64,000 nt of DNA from Cyanobium sp. CH-040 (GCF_024346135.1 NZ_JAGQCJ010000009.1:62001-126000), one strand, 5' to 3'. Positions 29,668-39,899 are shown, numbered from the stretch's first letter. The notes: generated by a model from the sequence alone, not told the origin. Numbers and translations: made by a program.

Positions 29668-30411
29668 ATGACGTCCACTCTCCCCTCCAGTTTCAGCTCC
29701 GCTGCAGCAACGCCTGACGCAGCACCGCGTCCCGTCAGCCTGCGCATCCGCGAGCGCCTGGAAGCCGCCGGTGTCCCCTACCTCGCCAACGACAACATCT
29801 CTGCCCACCTCCTCGAGGGAGAGCTGGAGCAACTCGAGATCGAGGTGGCCGGCAAGGTTCGCGATCTGCTGCGCAGCCTCGTGATCGACATCGAGAACGA
29901 TCACAACACCGAGGAAACCGCAGAGCGCGTTGCGCGGATGTACCTCCACGAGGTGTTCAAGGGTCGTTACCACCAGCAGCCCAAGATCGCCAGCTTCCCG
30001 AACGTGAAGAAGCTGGACGAGATCTACACCGTGGGGCCGATTTCCGTCCGCTCCGCCTGCTCCCACCACCTGGTGCCCATCCTCGGCAATTGCTGGATCG
30101 GCATCAAGCCCGGCGAGCGCGTGATCGGTCTGTCGAAATTCTCACGCGTGGCCGACTGGGTGTTCTCCAGGCCTCACATCCAGGAGGAAGCGGTGATGAT
30201 CCTGGCCGATGAGATCGAGCGGCTGTGCCAGCCCCAGGGTCTGGCGATCCTGGTGAAAGCGCAGCACTACTGTATGAAGTGGCGCGGTGTGAAGGAACCG
30301 CAGACCAGCATGGTGAATTCGGTGGTCCGCGGCGATTTCCGTCACGACCCCAGCCTCAAGGCCGAGTTCTTCGAGCTGGTGAAGCAGCAGGAAGCCCTGC
30401 TCGCCACCTGA
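29668..30411 (+). CDS. folE: GTP cyclohydrolase I
   Basis: FolE converts GTP to dihydroneopterin triphosphate, entry to folate and pterin synthesis. The 247-residue protein has an N-terminal variable region of about 40 residues, then the conserved core: RVARMYLHEVFKGRY, the zinc/active-site SACSHHLVPILGNCWIG, GLSKFSRVADWVFSRPHIQEE, and KAQHYCMKWRGVK with the second Cys ligand. Type IA (zinc-dependent) is indicated by the Cys-His-His-Cys set. Spacing to the preceding SDR suggests co-transcription. It faces trpF, with 41 bases between the stops. Confidence 0.96.
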   Translation: MTSTLPSSFSSAAATPDAAPRPVSLRIRERLEAAGVPYLANDNISAHLLEGELEQLEIEVAGKVRDLLRSLVIDIENDHNTEETAERVARMYLHEVFKGRYHQQPKIASFPNVKKLDEIYTVGPISVRSACSHHLVPILGNCWIGIKPGERVIGLSKFSRVADWVFSRPHIQEEAVMILADEIERLCQPQGLAILVKAQHYCMKWRGVKEPQTSMVNSVVRGDFRHDPSLKAEFFELVKQQEALLAT

Positions 30412-30452
30412 GGCGCGATCTGCGGGTCACGTCTGCTCGGGCCGCAGCTGCC

Positions 30453-31157
30453 TCAAGCGCTGCGCCCCACCGCCTTGAGCAACGCCTCCACCTTGGCCAG
30501 ATCCTTCTCCCCCGGTGCCGCCTCCACACCGCTGGAGGCGTCCAGGCCGGTGGGAGAGAGACGGGCGAGCAGCTCGGCCACCCGCTCAGCCCGGATGCCG
30601 CCGGCGAGCCACCAGGGCAGGGGTGCAGCCCAGCCCTCCAGCCAGTCGAGCGGGATGGCGTGGCCGGTTCCGCCCAGCTGGTCAGGCACCCAGGCGTCGA
30701 GCAGCAGGGCATCGACGGCATCGGCGTAGGCGGCCAGGCTCTGCAGATCGTGCGGCCTGCGCAGACGCAGTGCCTTCCACACCAGGCAACCGCTGCGCTC
30801 CCGCAGCTGCCGGCAACGCTGCGGGCTTTCGCTTCCGTGCAGCTGAACCACCCGGTGGCCCCGCTGCGCGTCGAGTTCCGGCAGCTGGTCATCGCCGGGA
30901 TCGGCCACCACCAGCACCCCCTGGCAACCGGCCGCCCCGGACCGGGCGGCCGCAAACACGGCCTGCCGGGCTTCAGGGGGCACAAACCGCGGCGAGGAGG
31001 GCACGGCGATCACGCCGATGGCGTCCGCGCCCAGGGCCGCAACCGCCGCGGCCTGATCCGGGTGGCGCAATCCGCAGATCTTCAGCAGTGGTGGCGGGCT
31101 CAGCGGTGATCGTGGCGCTTCGGCGACCTTTCTAGGATCTGAAGCGTGTCGGGCCAT
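30453..31157 (-). CDS. trpF: Phosphoribosylanthranilate isomerase
   Basis: TrpF performs the Amadori rearrangement in tryptophan synthesis. A TIM barrel with LLKICGLRHPDQAAAV (catalytic Cys in KICG), GVIAVPSSPRFV, VVQLHGSE and the phosphate-binding end WWLAGGIRAE, LDASSGVEAAPGEKD (catalytic Asp). The ATG at 31157 gives 234 residues; the frame also allows 31190. The N-terminal 25 residues before KICG are longer than usual and not conserved-looking. Start regions of trpF and the site-2 protease face each other and nearly overlap, so their promoters must lie inside each other's leaders. Confidence 0.94.
   Translation of the reverse strand: MARHASDPRKVAEAPRSPLSPPPLLKICGLRHPDQAAAVAALGADAIGVIAVPSSPRFVPPEARQAVFAAARSGAAGCQGVLVVADPGDDQLPELDAQRGHRVVQLHGSESPQRCRQLRERSGCLVWKALRLRRPHDLQSLAAYADAVDALLLDAWVPDQLGGTGHAIPLDWLEGWAAPLPWWLAGGIRAERVAELLARLSPTGLDASSGVEAAPGEKDLAKVEALLKAVGRSA
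31133..31138 (+). promoter_or_regulatory. Candidate -10 element of the site-2 protease gene
   Basis: TAGGAT in TTTCTAGGATCTG, inside the 5' end of trpF on the other strand. It is 86 bases upstream of the preferred GTG start of the protease. Based on recurrence of TAGNNT only. Confidence 0.35.
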
Positions 31158-31223
31158 GGCCGGGCACCATCCGCCACGGATGCAGATCAACAGGCTGCGG
31201 ATGCAGCATCAGGGAGAGACGGC

Positions 31224-32525
31224 GTGGGTGAAGGCTGGCAGCTGCTGAAGATTCGCGGCATCCCCCTGCGCATCCACCCCAGCTGGTTCGTGATCCTGCT
31301 GGTGGCCACCCTGGCCTTCCAGCAGCACTACAGGCTCAGCGTCAGCCCGGACCTGCTGCCCGCCGGAGCGGCTGAGCCGGTGCTCTGGGGGCTCGGCCTC
31401 ACCACGGCGGTGCTGCTGTTCGTGTCCGTCCTGCTGCACGAACTGGGGCATTCGCTGGTGGCCCTCAGCCAGGGGGTGAAGGTGCGCAGCATCACCCTGT
31501 TCCTGCTCGGGGGTGTGGCCAGTGTGGAGCGGGAATCGAGCACCGCCATCGGTGCCCTGCTGGTGGCGGCTGCCGGGCCGGCGGTGAGCCTGGCGCTCGG
31601 CATCGGCCTGCTGGCGAGCACCCATGCGGCCGACCATCTCTCGCCGCTGCTGGGGGCGATGGTCAAGGAGCTGGGGGTGCTGAACCTGGTGCTCGCCCTG
31701 TTCAACCTTCTGCCCGGTCTCCCCCTCGATGGCGGGCTGATCGTCAAGGCCCTCGTCTGGCAGTTCAGCGGCAGCCAGCGGCGCGGCGTGGAGGTGGCCA
31801 ACGCCTGCGGCAGGCTGCTGGCCTACCTGGCGATCGGCATGGGCACCCTGGTGCTGCTGCGCGGCGGTGGCATGGGGGCGGCCTGGCTGATCCTGCTGGG
31901 CTGGTTCGGCCTCGGTGCGGTGCGCAACCAGCAGCAGCTGCTCAGCCTGCAGAGCGCCCTCACCAGCCTGCGTGTGAGGGACGCGGCCGGGCGTCGCTTC
32001 CGGGTGCTGGAGGCCAGCGACAGCCTGCGGCACCTGAGCTATGCCCGCCTCAAGGAACCCAGTCCGGTGGGCCCCGCGGACTGGCTGCTGGTGTGCGACC
32101 GGGGCCGCTGGCGGGGCGTGATCGACGACGCAGCCCTGCAGGAACTTCCCGTCCAGCGCTGGGACAGCGACCGGGTGGGGGACCACCTGAGGCCGCTCGA
32201 CAGCCTCACCGCCATCGCCGACGACGCGCCCCTCTGGCAGGCCGTGCAGCGTCTGGAGGACAGCAACAGAGAACGGCTGCTGGTGCTCAGCCCGGCCGGG
32301 CTCCCCAGCGGCACGATCGACCGCCCGGACCTCGGTGAAGCCGTGCTCAGCAAACTGGGGCTGAAGCTGCCGCCGCCCCTTCTGGAGACGGCCCGGCGCC
32401 ACAACACCTACCCGCTGGGTCTGGCGCTGCCTCAGGTGGTGCGCTCGATGCTCGCCGCGGGCGAAGTGAGCGAGCCCGAAACGGCCACGCCCGCAGCTGC
32501 GGGCGTGGGCACCAGGCGGAACTGA
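31224..32525 (+). CDS. Site-2 protease (M50) with CBS-type C-terminal domain
   Basis: A polytopic zinc protease that cuts membrane substrates inside the bilayer. The GTG at 31224 (433 residues) places MGEGWQLLKIRGIPLRIHPS at the N-terminus, typical of the family; a GTG at 31146 would add 26 low-complexity residues. HELGH at 72-76 supplies the zinc site, and NLLPGLPLDGG supplies the third ligand (Asp). The C-terminal cytoplasmic half resembles a CBS pair (DWLLVCDRGRWRGVIDD, RLLVLSPAGLPSGTI), as in group-III S2Ps that may sense nucleotides. Its 3' end overlaps the opposite-strand ligase-like gene by 94 bases. Confidence 0.87.
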   Translation: MGEGWQLLKIRGIPLRIHPSWFVILLVATLAFQQHYRLSVSPDLLPAGAAEPVLWGLGLTTAVLLFVSVLLHELGHSLVALSQGVKVRSITLFLLGGVASVERESSTAIGALLVAAAGPAVSLALGIGLLASTHAADHLSPLLGAMVKELGVLNLVLALFNLLPGLPLDGGLIVKALVWQFSGSQRRGVEVANACGRLLAYLAIGMGTLVLLRGGGMGAAWLILLGWFGLGAVRNQQQLLSLQSALTSLRVRDAAGRRFRVLEASDSLRHLSYARLKEPSPVGPADWLLVCDRGRWRGVIDDAALQELPVQRWDSDRVGDHLRPLDSLTAIADDAPLWQAVQRLEDSNRERLLVLSPAGLPSGTIDRPDLGEAVLSKLGLKLPPPLLETARRHNTYPLGLALPQVVRSMLAAGEVSEPETATPAAAGVGTRRN

Positions 32526-33283
32526 TCCAGCCCGCTGGCGACCGCCGCCAGCTCCTGTGCCCCCAGATGCTCCAGCCTCAGCGGCGGCAGCGGCAGCCAT
32601 CGCCGGGCGGCGGTGAGCAGCACCTCCTCCAGCCGCTCGCCGGCCACGGGCAAGGAAGGCAGATCCGGCGGATCCGATCCGAACACATCACGCCAGAGAC
32701 CGCCATCGGCTGCCAGCTGGATCGAGCCGTGCTGCAGCAGGCAGCCCCCGCGCCAGAGCTGGGCACTGCCGATGCGCTTCAACCCCGCCCCCTGCACCAG
32801 GTCGGCCGCCGTGTGGGTGGCGAAGCAGCTGGGGGCCGCCAGGGTGGCGCGCTGATTGCCGAAGCGCAGGGGCTGACCCAGGTCCAGGAACGCCTCCTGC
32901 AGCCAGCGGCTGGCCCGGCGGTAGGCCTCGAACCGATTGGACGGTGGGTCGGGCCAGACCAGGGCGTAGGTGAGATCGCCTCCGTGCAGCACGGCGCCGC
33001 CGCCGCTGGGCCGGCGCACCAGTTCGAGCGTTCCTTGCGCGGCCAACCGCAGCCAGGCGGCCGGGAACCGTCTCTGATGGCGGCCCAGCGACAGGCACGG
33101 CCGCTGCCAGCGGTAGAGCCTGAGCGCCGGTCGGTCCTGATCCAGCAGCCAGTCATCGAGAGCCATCTGCCAGGCGCCGCCCAGCTGGAGGGTCGGCAGC
33201 AGCCGGGTGCAGGGTCCAGGAGGGCCGGCCGGGGAAGGCGCCTCAGCCACCGCTGGCGTCGACTTGGTCCCAGAAGCTGGCAT
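32432..33283 (-). CDS. Lipoate-protein ligase A-like (BPL/LPL) protein
   Basis: A 283-residue member of the biotin/lipoate ligase fold. The ligase signature RRPSGGGAVLHGGDLTYAL and the lysine-bearing KRIGSAQ segment are present, together with LYRWQRPCLSLGRHQ in the N-terminal part. Members transfer lipoate or octanoate to carrier proteins; cyanobacterial versions may supply lipoylated E2 proteins or GcvH. Both ends overlap other frames: its stop end runs 94 bases into the site-2 protease 3' end, and its start overlaps the CRR6 gene by about 40 bases on the same strand. The Met at 33283 is the only early ATG-type start, but a later start would shorten the variable leader. Confidence 0.83.
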   Translation of the reverse strand: MPASGTKSTPAVAEAPSPAGPPGPCTRLLPTLQLGGAWQMALDDWLLDQDRPALRLYRWQRPCLSLGRHQRRFPAAWLRLAAQGTLELVRRPSGGGAVLHGGDLTYALVWPDPPSNRFEAYRRASRWLQEAFLDLGQPLRFGNQRATLAAPSCFATHTAADLVQGAGLKRIGSAQLWRGGCLLQHGSIQLAADGGLWRDVFGSDPPDLPSLPVAGERLEEVLLTAARRWLPLPPLRLEHLGAQELAAVASGLDQFRLVPTPAAAGVAVSGSLTSPAASIERTT

Positions 33284-33860
33284 CGAGCTCCAGACCGAGC
33301 ATCGCCGCCATCTGAGCGAGGCCCTGGCGGCAGTTCACCCCGTGCCCATGGGCCCAGTGATCGAGCTGGTAGAGCCGGTGGGTGAGCCAGAGCTCCAGGG
33401 CCTCGGGCGCGAAGCGGATGCCTTCGCTGCGGCTGAACCCATGGGGCACAAGCATCGCCACATGGCGGGTGAGCTGGCCGCTGGCGCGGTCGATCAGCAG
33501 CGGCAGCCAGGGGTAGTGGGCATCGGCACGCAGAGTCCACAGGCGCACTTCCGGGATCTCGGAGAGTTCGCGGGGATCCTCGGCGGAGCGCGGCCAGTCG
33601 TACTCGAGCGCGAGACCGCCAGCGGCGCGGATCAGCTCCGCCGGCGGCAGGGCGGCCCAGGGGTCCAGAGGCGCCAGATCGAGATGGCGGATCGCGGCGG
33701 CGGGCACCAGGACGGATCCCTGGGACGGGTCCGCGGGGGACCGATCCGCGGGAGATCGGTCCTCGGCTGTGGGGTCTGCGGCTGCGGGATCTGCGGGGGA
33801 GGACTCGGGTTCAGCGGACACGGCGGACGCGGGTGGACGCAGGCGGGGCAGGAGCGTCAA
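33243..33860 (-). CDS. crr6: CRR6-family NdhI maturation factor
   Basis: A 205-residue protein with an acidic, repetitive N-terminal stretch (tandem PADP/DRSPAD-type motifs at about 17-46) and a conserved core of about 150 residues: IRHLDLAPLDPW, PRELSEIPEVRLW, LDAxYPWLPLLID-like strand, HVAMLVPHGFSRSEGI and the APEALELWLTHRLYQLDHW helix. This matches the chlororespiratory-reduction-6 family (former DUF1817), which assists assembly of the NdhI subunit of thylakoid NDH-1. That fits a genome region with NDH-1 CO2-uptake genes further on. It overlaps the next gene on the same strand by about 40 bases. Confidence 0.85.
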   Translation of the reverse strand: MTLLPRLRPPASAVSAEPESSPADPAAADPTAEDRSPADRSPADPSQGSVLVPAAAIRHLDLAPLDPWAALPPAELIRAAGGLALEYDWPRSAEDPRELSEIPEVRLWTLRADAHYPWLPLLIDRASGQLTRHVAMLVPHGFSRSEGIRFAPEALELWLTHRLYQLDHWAHGHGVNCRQGLAQMAAMLGLELDASFWDQVDASGG

Positions 33861-33955
33861 GAGCTGTGACAGCGCCCGGCACGGGTGTGGACCGTAGCGG
33901 GTGCAGGCCGAAGAATGGTGCCGGTCTTCCTCGCGTTTTCGCCCGCGTTTCTGCC

Positions 33956-34060
33956 ATGGTCACCTCCCTCACCCAGGCCCAGATTCTGATCGCCCTGGTG
34001 GTGGCTGCCCACGCCGGCGTGCTGGCGGTGCGTCTGAGCTTCAGCCTCTACAAGGCCTGA
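33956..34060 (+). CDS. psaM: Photosystem I reaction centre subunit XII
   Basis: A 34-residue protein, MVTSLTQAQILIALVVAAHAG then VLAVRLSFSLYKA: one membrane helix with the short polar N-terminus, and the R-L-x-x-S-L-Y end that marks PsaM. PsaM is a small PSI subunit at the trimer-facing side of the complex. It lies alone between CRR6 (opposite strand) and the next gene. Its size makes it easy to miss in automated calling. Start at the ATG is unambiguous given the family length. Confidence 0.9.
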   Translation: MVTSLTQAQILIALVVAAHAGVLAVRLSFSLYKA

Positions 34061-34193
34061 GGGAAGCCCGATCCGGCGTCTGCCCCTTGGCAGGGCCCGG
34101 CCGGGGAGCTAGAAGCGTGAGCGATCTCCGCCCTTGTTCCCCGTGCGGGCCAGCCAACGGCTACATCCCGGGCCAGGAGGCCTGAGCGGACCG

Positions 34194-34715
34194 GTGTCTC
34201 CCTTCCGCAGCACCACGGCCGCCGCTGCGGCCTCAGCCGTTGCAGGCTCGTTAGCTGAGGCCAGCCCCGCAGGGGAGACGCGGGCGGCAACCCGGCGGCC
34301 GGCACTGATCGAGGCCGGAGCCGTCGCCAGCCTTTCTCAGGAGCGCCGCGACCTGGTCTGCGGCGTCATCGGCCTCACCGTGAAGCTCGGCCTGGTGCTG
34401 ATGGCCGGTGTCAGCCTGGTCAGGCTGGCCGGCGCCTACCAGGAGCGCATGGACCGGCAGGGGGAACTGGCCGCCGTGCTCCAGCTGGAGGAGGCCAAGG
34501 TGGCCAAGGCCCGCGAGCGCTTCGACAGCCTGTTCGCGGTGGAGGGCGAGCAGCGACTGATCCGTGAGCAGAACCAGTGGATCGCCCCCAATCGGCTGCG
34601 GGTGGTGTGGAACAGGCCCTCGGCCGTAACCGCCGGCTCGGCCACGGACACCGGCCAGCCGGCCCGCACCAGTGCCGCGGTGGAGAGGCCAGCCACCAGC
34701 GCGACAGCGCCCTGA
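34194..34715 (+). CDS. FtsB/DivIC-like single-pass coiled-coil protein
   Basis: A protein of about 173 residues (GTG at 34194; a TTG at 34134 would add 20). After a variable Ala-rich leader there is a hydrophobic segment (GVIGLTVKLGLVLMAGVSLVRLAG split around about 57-80), then a heptad-like helix (QERMDRQGELAAVLQLEEAKV, KARERFDSLF) and a short conserved end (REQNQWIAPNRLRVVW). One span plus an exported or thylakoid-facing coiled coil is the plan of septum-formation initiators FtsB/DivIC. There is no cell-division context here; por follows. The call is topological and tentative. Confidence 0.55.
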   Translation: MSPFRSTTAAAAASAVAGSLAEASPAGETRAATRRPALIEAGAVASLSQERRDLVCGVIGLTVKLGLVLMAGVSLVRLAGAYQERMDRQGELAAVLQLEEAKVAKARERFDSLFAVEGEQRLIREQNQWIAPNRLRVVWNRPSAVTAGSATDTGQPARTSAAVERPATSATAP

Positions 34716-34753
34716 GCCCGCCTCGAACCAGCCGATCTATCTATCTGTTGAGT

Positions 34754-34770
34754 CCCGGCGAGCAGCCGGG
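34754..34770 (+). terminator. GC hairpin upstream of por
   Basis: CCCGGC (34754-34759) and GCCGGG (34765-34770) form a perfect 6-bp stem with a 5-base loop. It is followed by GGG, not a T-run. It lies between the coiled-coil gene and the candidate por promoter. Confidence 0.45.
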
Positions 34771-34791
34771 GGAAGCGCCCTCGCCACTCCC

Positions 34792-36328
<1,537 letters not shown>

Positions 36329-36400
36329 GGGACCTCTGCTGTCGTTGCCGGGACGGTACCGGCTCTGGGCTGCGGGGCAAGGGCCTTGGGAACCGGGCGG

Positions 36401-36406
36401 TAAGAT
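36401..36406 (+). promoter_or_regulatory. Candidate -10 element of csoS1D
   Basis: TAAGAT in GGCGGTAAGATCCG is the best TAnnnT match in the 208-base divergent region between the small leftward gene and csoS1D. It would leave a leader of about 125 bases. A GGGGG stretch at about 36526-36530 may serve as the ribosome site for the ATG at 36537. Confidence 0.35.
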
Positions 36407-36536
36407 CCGCCCCAGCACCCGACGCGCTCCCCAGCCGCTCCCCGCCGCCCCCTTGCCTTCGCCGAGCCGTTCACGAGAGGACCTGGCGATCCGGCGCCGT
36501 CGAGGGATTGAACGGCGGATCGAGCGGGGGATCGAG

Positions 36537-37277
36537 ATGAGGGGACCCGCCATCACGGGAACGGTGGTCGACCCCGGCACCGACGGCGCCAGCTGCGTGA
36601 TCACCACCGACAGCGAGGGCAGCCGTCTGGCGCGGCTGGACAGCCACGTGCAGTCGATCGAGCTGCGCACCTACGTGTTCCTGGACTCGCTGCAGCCCCA
36701 GCTGGCCGCCTACATGGGCACCGTGAGCCAGGGCTTTCTGCCGATCCCCGGCGACGCCTGCCTGTGGCTGGAGGTGTCCCCCGGGATGGCCGTGCACCGG
36801 GTCACCGACATCGCCCTCAAGGCCAGCACCGTGCGCCTGGGCCAGATGATCGTGGAGCGGGCCTTCGGCTCCCTGGCGCTCTACCACCGCGACCAGAGCA
36901 ATGTGCTGCACTCCGGCGATGTGGTGCTGGAGGCGATCGGCAACCGGGTGGAGCAGCGCAGCCGCTGCGATGTGAGCTGGACCGAGATCATCCGGGCGAT
37001 CACGCCCGACCATGCCGTGCTGATCAACCGCCAGAACCGCCGCGGCTCGATGATCCAGGCCGGCATGAGCATGTTCATCCTCGAAACCGAACCGGCCGGC
37101 TATGTGCTGATCGCCGCCAACGAAGCCGAGAAGGCCTCCAACATCACCGTGGTGGATGTGAAGGCCGTGGGAGCCTTCGGCAGGCTGACGCTCGCCGGCC
37201 GGGAAGGCGATGTGGAGGAGGCCGCGGCGGCGGCGATGCGGGCCATCCACCACATCAACGCCACCGCTCTCGGCTGA
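36537..37277 (+). CDS. csoS1D: Carboxysome shell tandem-BMC protein CsoS1D
   Basis: A tandem, circularly permuted bacterial-microcompartment domain protein that forms trimers (pseudohexamers) and stacked gated pores in alpha-carboxysome facets. The ATG at 36537 gives 246 residues. The first half begins after about 40 residues with [20 protein letters not shown]; the gate residues Glu107-Arg108 lie in VERAFG. The second half contains [15 protein letters not shown], then [36 protein letters not shown]. The N-terminal region of about 40 residues is variable in this family. It is 25 bases from the end of rdgB (opposite strand) and upstream of the main cso operon, its usual place in picocyanobacteria. 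Confidence 0.95.
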   Translation: MRGPAITGTVVDPGTDGASCVITTDSEGSRLARLDSHVQSIELRTYVFLDSLQPQLAAYMGTVSQGFLPIPGDACLWLEVSPGMAVHRVTDIALKASTVRLGQMIVERAFGSLALYHRDQSNVLHSGDVVLEAIGNRVEQRSRCDVSWTEIIRAITPDHAVLINRQNRRGSMIQAGMSMFILETEPAGYVLIAANEAEKASNITVVDVKAVGAFGRLTLAGREGDVEEAAAAAMRAIHHINATALG

Positions 37278-37302
37278 GGGACGCGACCACCAGGGCCGGG
37301 GA

Positions 37303-37884
37303 TCAGTCCTCCAGACCCAGCAGCAGCCGCAGGCCGGGGGCCAGCTGGCGGGCGGCCTTGCCACGGCTGCCCAGGCGGTTCCTGAGGTGCTGGCCCATGC
37401 GCGCGTAGCTGGTGCCGGCCTCGCGCACATGGAAGATCGGGTCGTAGCCGGCACCGGCACCGTCCGGTTGGCGCAGCACCACGCCATGACACACCCCCTC
37501 GGCCTCCAGCACGGTGGTGCCGCTGGGATCGGCCAGGGCCATGGCGGTCACGAAGCGGCCGCCGCGGTAGAGGGAGTCGCCCAGTTCCTGCAGCAGCCGG
37601 TGCAGGCGCTCGCGGTCGCTGGGGGCATAGCGGGCCGAGTAGATGCCCGGGGCGCCGCCGAGGGCGTCCACCTCCAGCCCCGAATCGTCGGCCAGGGCCC
37701 ACTGGCCGGTGAGGGCGGCCACGGTCTCCGCCTTGAGGCGGGCGTTTTCGGCGTAGCTGCGGCCGGTCTCCTCGATCTCCAGACCGTCGGGCTGCTGGCG
37801 CACCTCGAGATCGACGGCCTCGAGCATGGCCCCCAGTTCGGCCACCTTGTGGGGATTGCCACTGGCGATCACCAGCACCGGCAC
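37303..37884 (-). CDS. rdgB: XTP/dITP pyrophosphatase (RdgB/HAM1)
   Basis: House-cleaning enzyme that hydrolyses non-canonical purine NTPs. The GTG at 37884 gives 193 residues beginning MPVLVIASGNPHKVAEL, the family start, and has CGGAG six to seven bases upstream. A longer GTG start at 37926 adds 14 residues with a His-Cys-rich sequence and is less likely. Other hallmarks are ETGRSYAENARLKA, LADDSGLEVDALGGAPGIYSARY, and GAGYDPIFHV near the C-terminus. It interrupts csoS1D and csoS1 on the opposite strand, a known arrangement in alpha-cyanobacteria. Confidence 0.94.
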   Translation of the reverse strand: MPVLVIASGNPHKVAELGAMLEAVDLEVRQQPDGLEIEETGRSYAENARLKAETVAALTGQWALADDSGLEVDALGGAPGIYSARYAPSDRERLHRLLQELGDSLYRGGRFVTAMALADPSGTTVLEAEGVCHGVVLRQPDGAGAGYDPIFHVREAGTSYARMGQHLRNRLGSRGKAARQLAPGLRLLLGLED

Positions 37885-37948
37885 GGGCGCTCCGCAGCAG
37901 TGGTCATTGTGTCTGAGAGTCGACACAGGCAGGCGCCCAAGTATTGCC

Positions 37949-37986
37949 TAACGATTTATGAGGCACTGGTCAGCGCTGCTTATGAG
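37949..37986 (+). promoter_or_regulatory. Candidate LysR-type (CbbR-like) site and direct repeat upstream of csoS1
   Basis: TAACGATTTATGA at 37949-37961 matches the TNA-N7-TNA core of CbbR-type operators. TTATGAG is repeated 24 bases apart, at 37956-37962 and 37980-37986. The local AT-rich patch stands out in very GC-rich surroundings and lies in the 210-base divergent region between rdgB and csoS1, where the main cso promoter should be. A small CACCG-AAAA-CGGTG hairpin follows at 37990-38003. The regulator is unknown. Confidence 0.4.
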
Positions 37987-38094
37987 TCGCACCGAAAACG
38001 GTGATGGTCGTGACAGCCCAGGTGGGTTGACGGGGGGCTAGGCGCCGGACGAGGGTTGCGGGGACCCTCCACCCCCCTCCATCTGGAGCAGGAC

Positions 38095-38409
38095 ATGGCT
38101 AACGAAACCATGGGCATCGCCCTCGGCATGATCGAGACCCGCGGTCTGGTGCCGGCCATCGAAGCGGCCGACGCCATGACCAAGGCCGCCGAGGTGCGCC
38201 TGATCGCCCGCGAGTTCGTCGGCGGCGGCTACGTCACCGTGATGGTGCGTGGCGAGACCGGCGCCGTGAACGCCGCGGTGCGCGCCGGCGCCGATGCCTG
38301 CGAGCGCGTGGGCGACGGCCTGGTGGCCGCCCACATCATTGCTCGCCCCCACCGCGAAGTGGAGCCTGCCCTGGGTGGTAGCGCCGGTTTCGTCGGTTCC
38401 AAGGACTGA
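38095..38409 (+). CDS. csoS1: Major carboxysome shell protein CsoS1
   Basis: The main hexameric BMC-H shell tile of alpha-carboxysomes. The ATG at 38095 gives 104 residues, [20 protein letters not shown] onward, with the pore-loop region [13 protein letters not shown] and the [16 protein letters not shown] end. A GGAGCAGG ribosome site sits about 9 bases upstream. The BMC domain is almost identical to that of csoS1E downstream. It is the first gene of the main cso operon on this strand; cbbL follows 77 bases later. A single csoS1 copy here is typical of cyanobacteria (chemoautotrophs often have three). Confidence 0.97.
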   Translation: MANETMGIALGMIETRGLVPAIEAADAMTKAAEVRLIAREFVGGGYVTVMVRGETGAVNAAVRAGADACERVGDGLVAAHIIARPHREVEPALGGSAGFVGSKD

Positions 38410-38486
38410 GTCGGCTGACGCCTGAGGCCTGACGCCAGGGCGCAGTTCGCATTCCCCCCCTTTCCCGACCCAACCGGAGAATCCCC

Positions 38487-39899
38487 ATGAGCAAGAAGTA
38501 CGACGCCGGGGTCAAGGAGTACCGCGACACGTATTGGACTCCTGATTACGTCCCCCTCGACACCGACCTGCTGGCCTGCTTCAAGTGCACCGGCCAGGAA
38601 GGTGTGCCCAAGGAAGAAGTGGCCGCCGCCGTGGCCGCCGAGTCCTCCACCGGCACCTGGTCCACCGTGTGGTCCGAGCTCCTCACCGATCTCGACTTCT
38701 ACAAGGGCCGCTGCTACCGCATCGAAGACGTTCCCGGCGACAAGGAGTCGTTCTACGCCTTCATCGCCTACCCCCTCGACCTGTTCGAGGAGGGCTCCGT
38801 CACCAACGTTCTGACCTCCCTGGTCGGCAACGTGTTCGGCTTCAAGGCCCTGCGCCACCTGCGCCTGGAGGACATCCGCTTCCCCCTGGCCTTCATCAAG
38901 ACCTGCATGGGTCCGCCGAACGGCATCCAGGTCGAGCGTGACCGGATGAACAAGTACGGCCGCCCCCTGCTGGGCTGCACCATCAAGCCGAAGCTCGGCC
39001 TGAGCGGCAAGAACTACGGCCGCGTGGTGTACGAGTGCCTGCGCGGCGGTCTCGACTTCACCAAGGACGACGAGAACATCAACTCCCAGCCCTTCCAGCG
39101 CTGGCAGAACCGTTTCGAGTTCGTGGCTGAAGCCGTGAGCCTGGCCCAGGAGGAAACCGGCGAGAAGAAGGGGCACTACCTCAACTGCACCGCCGCCACT
39201 CCCGAGGAGATGTACGAGCGGGCCGAGTTCGCCAAGGAACTCGGGCAGCCGATCATCATGCACGACTACATCACCGGTGGCTTCACGGCCAACACCGGCC
39301 TGGCGAAGTGGTGCCGCAAGAACGGCATGCTGCTGCACATCCACCGCGCCATGCACGCGGTGATCGACCGCCATCCCAAGCACGGCATCCACTTCCGGGT
39401 GCTGGCCAAGTGCCTGCGCCTCTCCGGTGGTGACCAGCTGCACACCGGCACGGTGGTGGGCAAGCTCGAGGGCGACCGCCAGACCACCCTCGGCTTCATC
39501 GACCAGCTGCGCGAATCCTTCATTCCCGAAGACCGCAGCCGCGGCAACTTCTTCGATCAGGACTGGGGTTCGATGCCCGGCGTGTTCGCCGTCGCCTCCG
39601 GCGGTATCCACGTGTGGCACATGCCTGCCCTGGTGGCGATCTTCGGTGACGACTCGGTGCTCCAGTTCGGTGGTGGCACCCACGGCCACCCCTGGGGCTC
39701 CGCCGCCGGCGCCGCCGCCAACCGCGTCGCCCTGGAAGCCTGCGTCAAGGCCCGCAACGCCGGCCGCGAGATCGAGAAGGAATCCCGCGACATCCTCACC
39801 GAGGCTGCCAAGCACAGCCCCGAACTGGCGATCGCCCTCGAGACCTGGAAGGAGATCAAGTTCGAGTTCGACACCGTCGACAAGCTCGACGTGCAGTGA
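38487..39899 (+). CDS. cbbL: RuBisCO large subunit, form IA
   Basis: Carboxylates ribulose-1,5-bisphosphate inside the carboxysome. The 470-residue protein has the carbamylated Lys193 in [10 protein letters not shown], catalytic Lys167 in [15 protein letters not shown], and loop-6 Lys326 in [10 protein letters not shown]. Sequence style ([20 protein letters not shown]) and association with cso genes mark form IA, not the form IB of beta-cyanobacteria. Good ribosome site (CCGGAG) about 9 bases upstream. A long hairpin after the stop separates it from cbbS. Confidence 0.98.
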   Translation: MSKKYDAGVKEYRDTYWTPDYVPLDTDLLACFKCTGQEGVPKEEVAAAVAAESSTGTWSTVWSELLTDLDFYKGRCYRIEDVPGDKESFYAFIAYPLDLFEEGSVTNVLTSLVGNVFGFKALRHLRLEDIRFPLAFIKTCMGPPNGIQVERDRMNKYGRPLLGCTIKPKLGLSGKNYGRVVYECLRGGLDFTKDDENINSQPFQRWQNRFEFVAEAVSLAQEETGEKKGHYLNCTAATPEEMYERAEFAKELGQPIIMHDYITGGFTANTGLAKWCRKNGMLLHIHRAMHAVIDRHPKHGIHFRVLAKCLRLSGGDQLHTGTVVGKLEGDRQTTLGFIDQLRESFIPEDRSRGNFFDQDWGSMPGVFAVASGGIHVWHMPALVAIFGDDSVLQFGGGTHGHPWGSAAGAAANRVALEACVKARNAGREIEKESRDILTEAAKHSPELAIALETWKEIKFEFDTVDKLDVQ

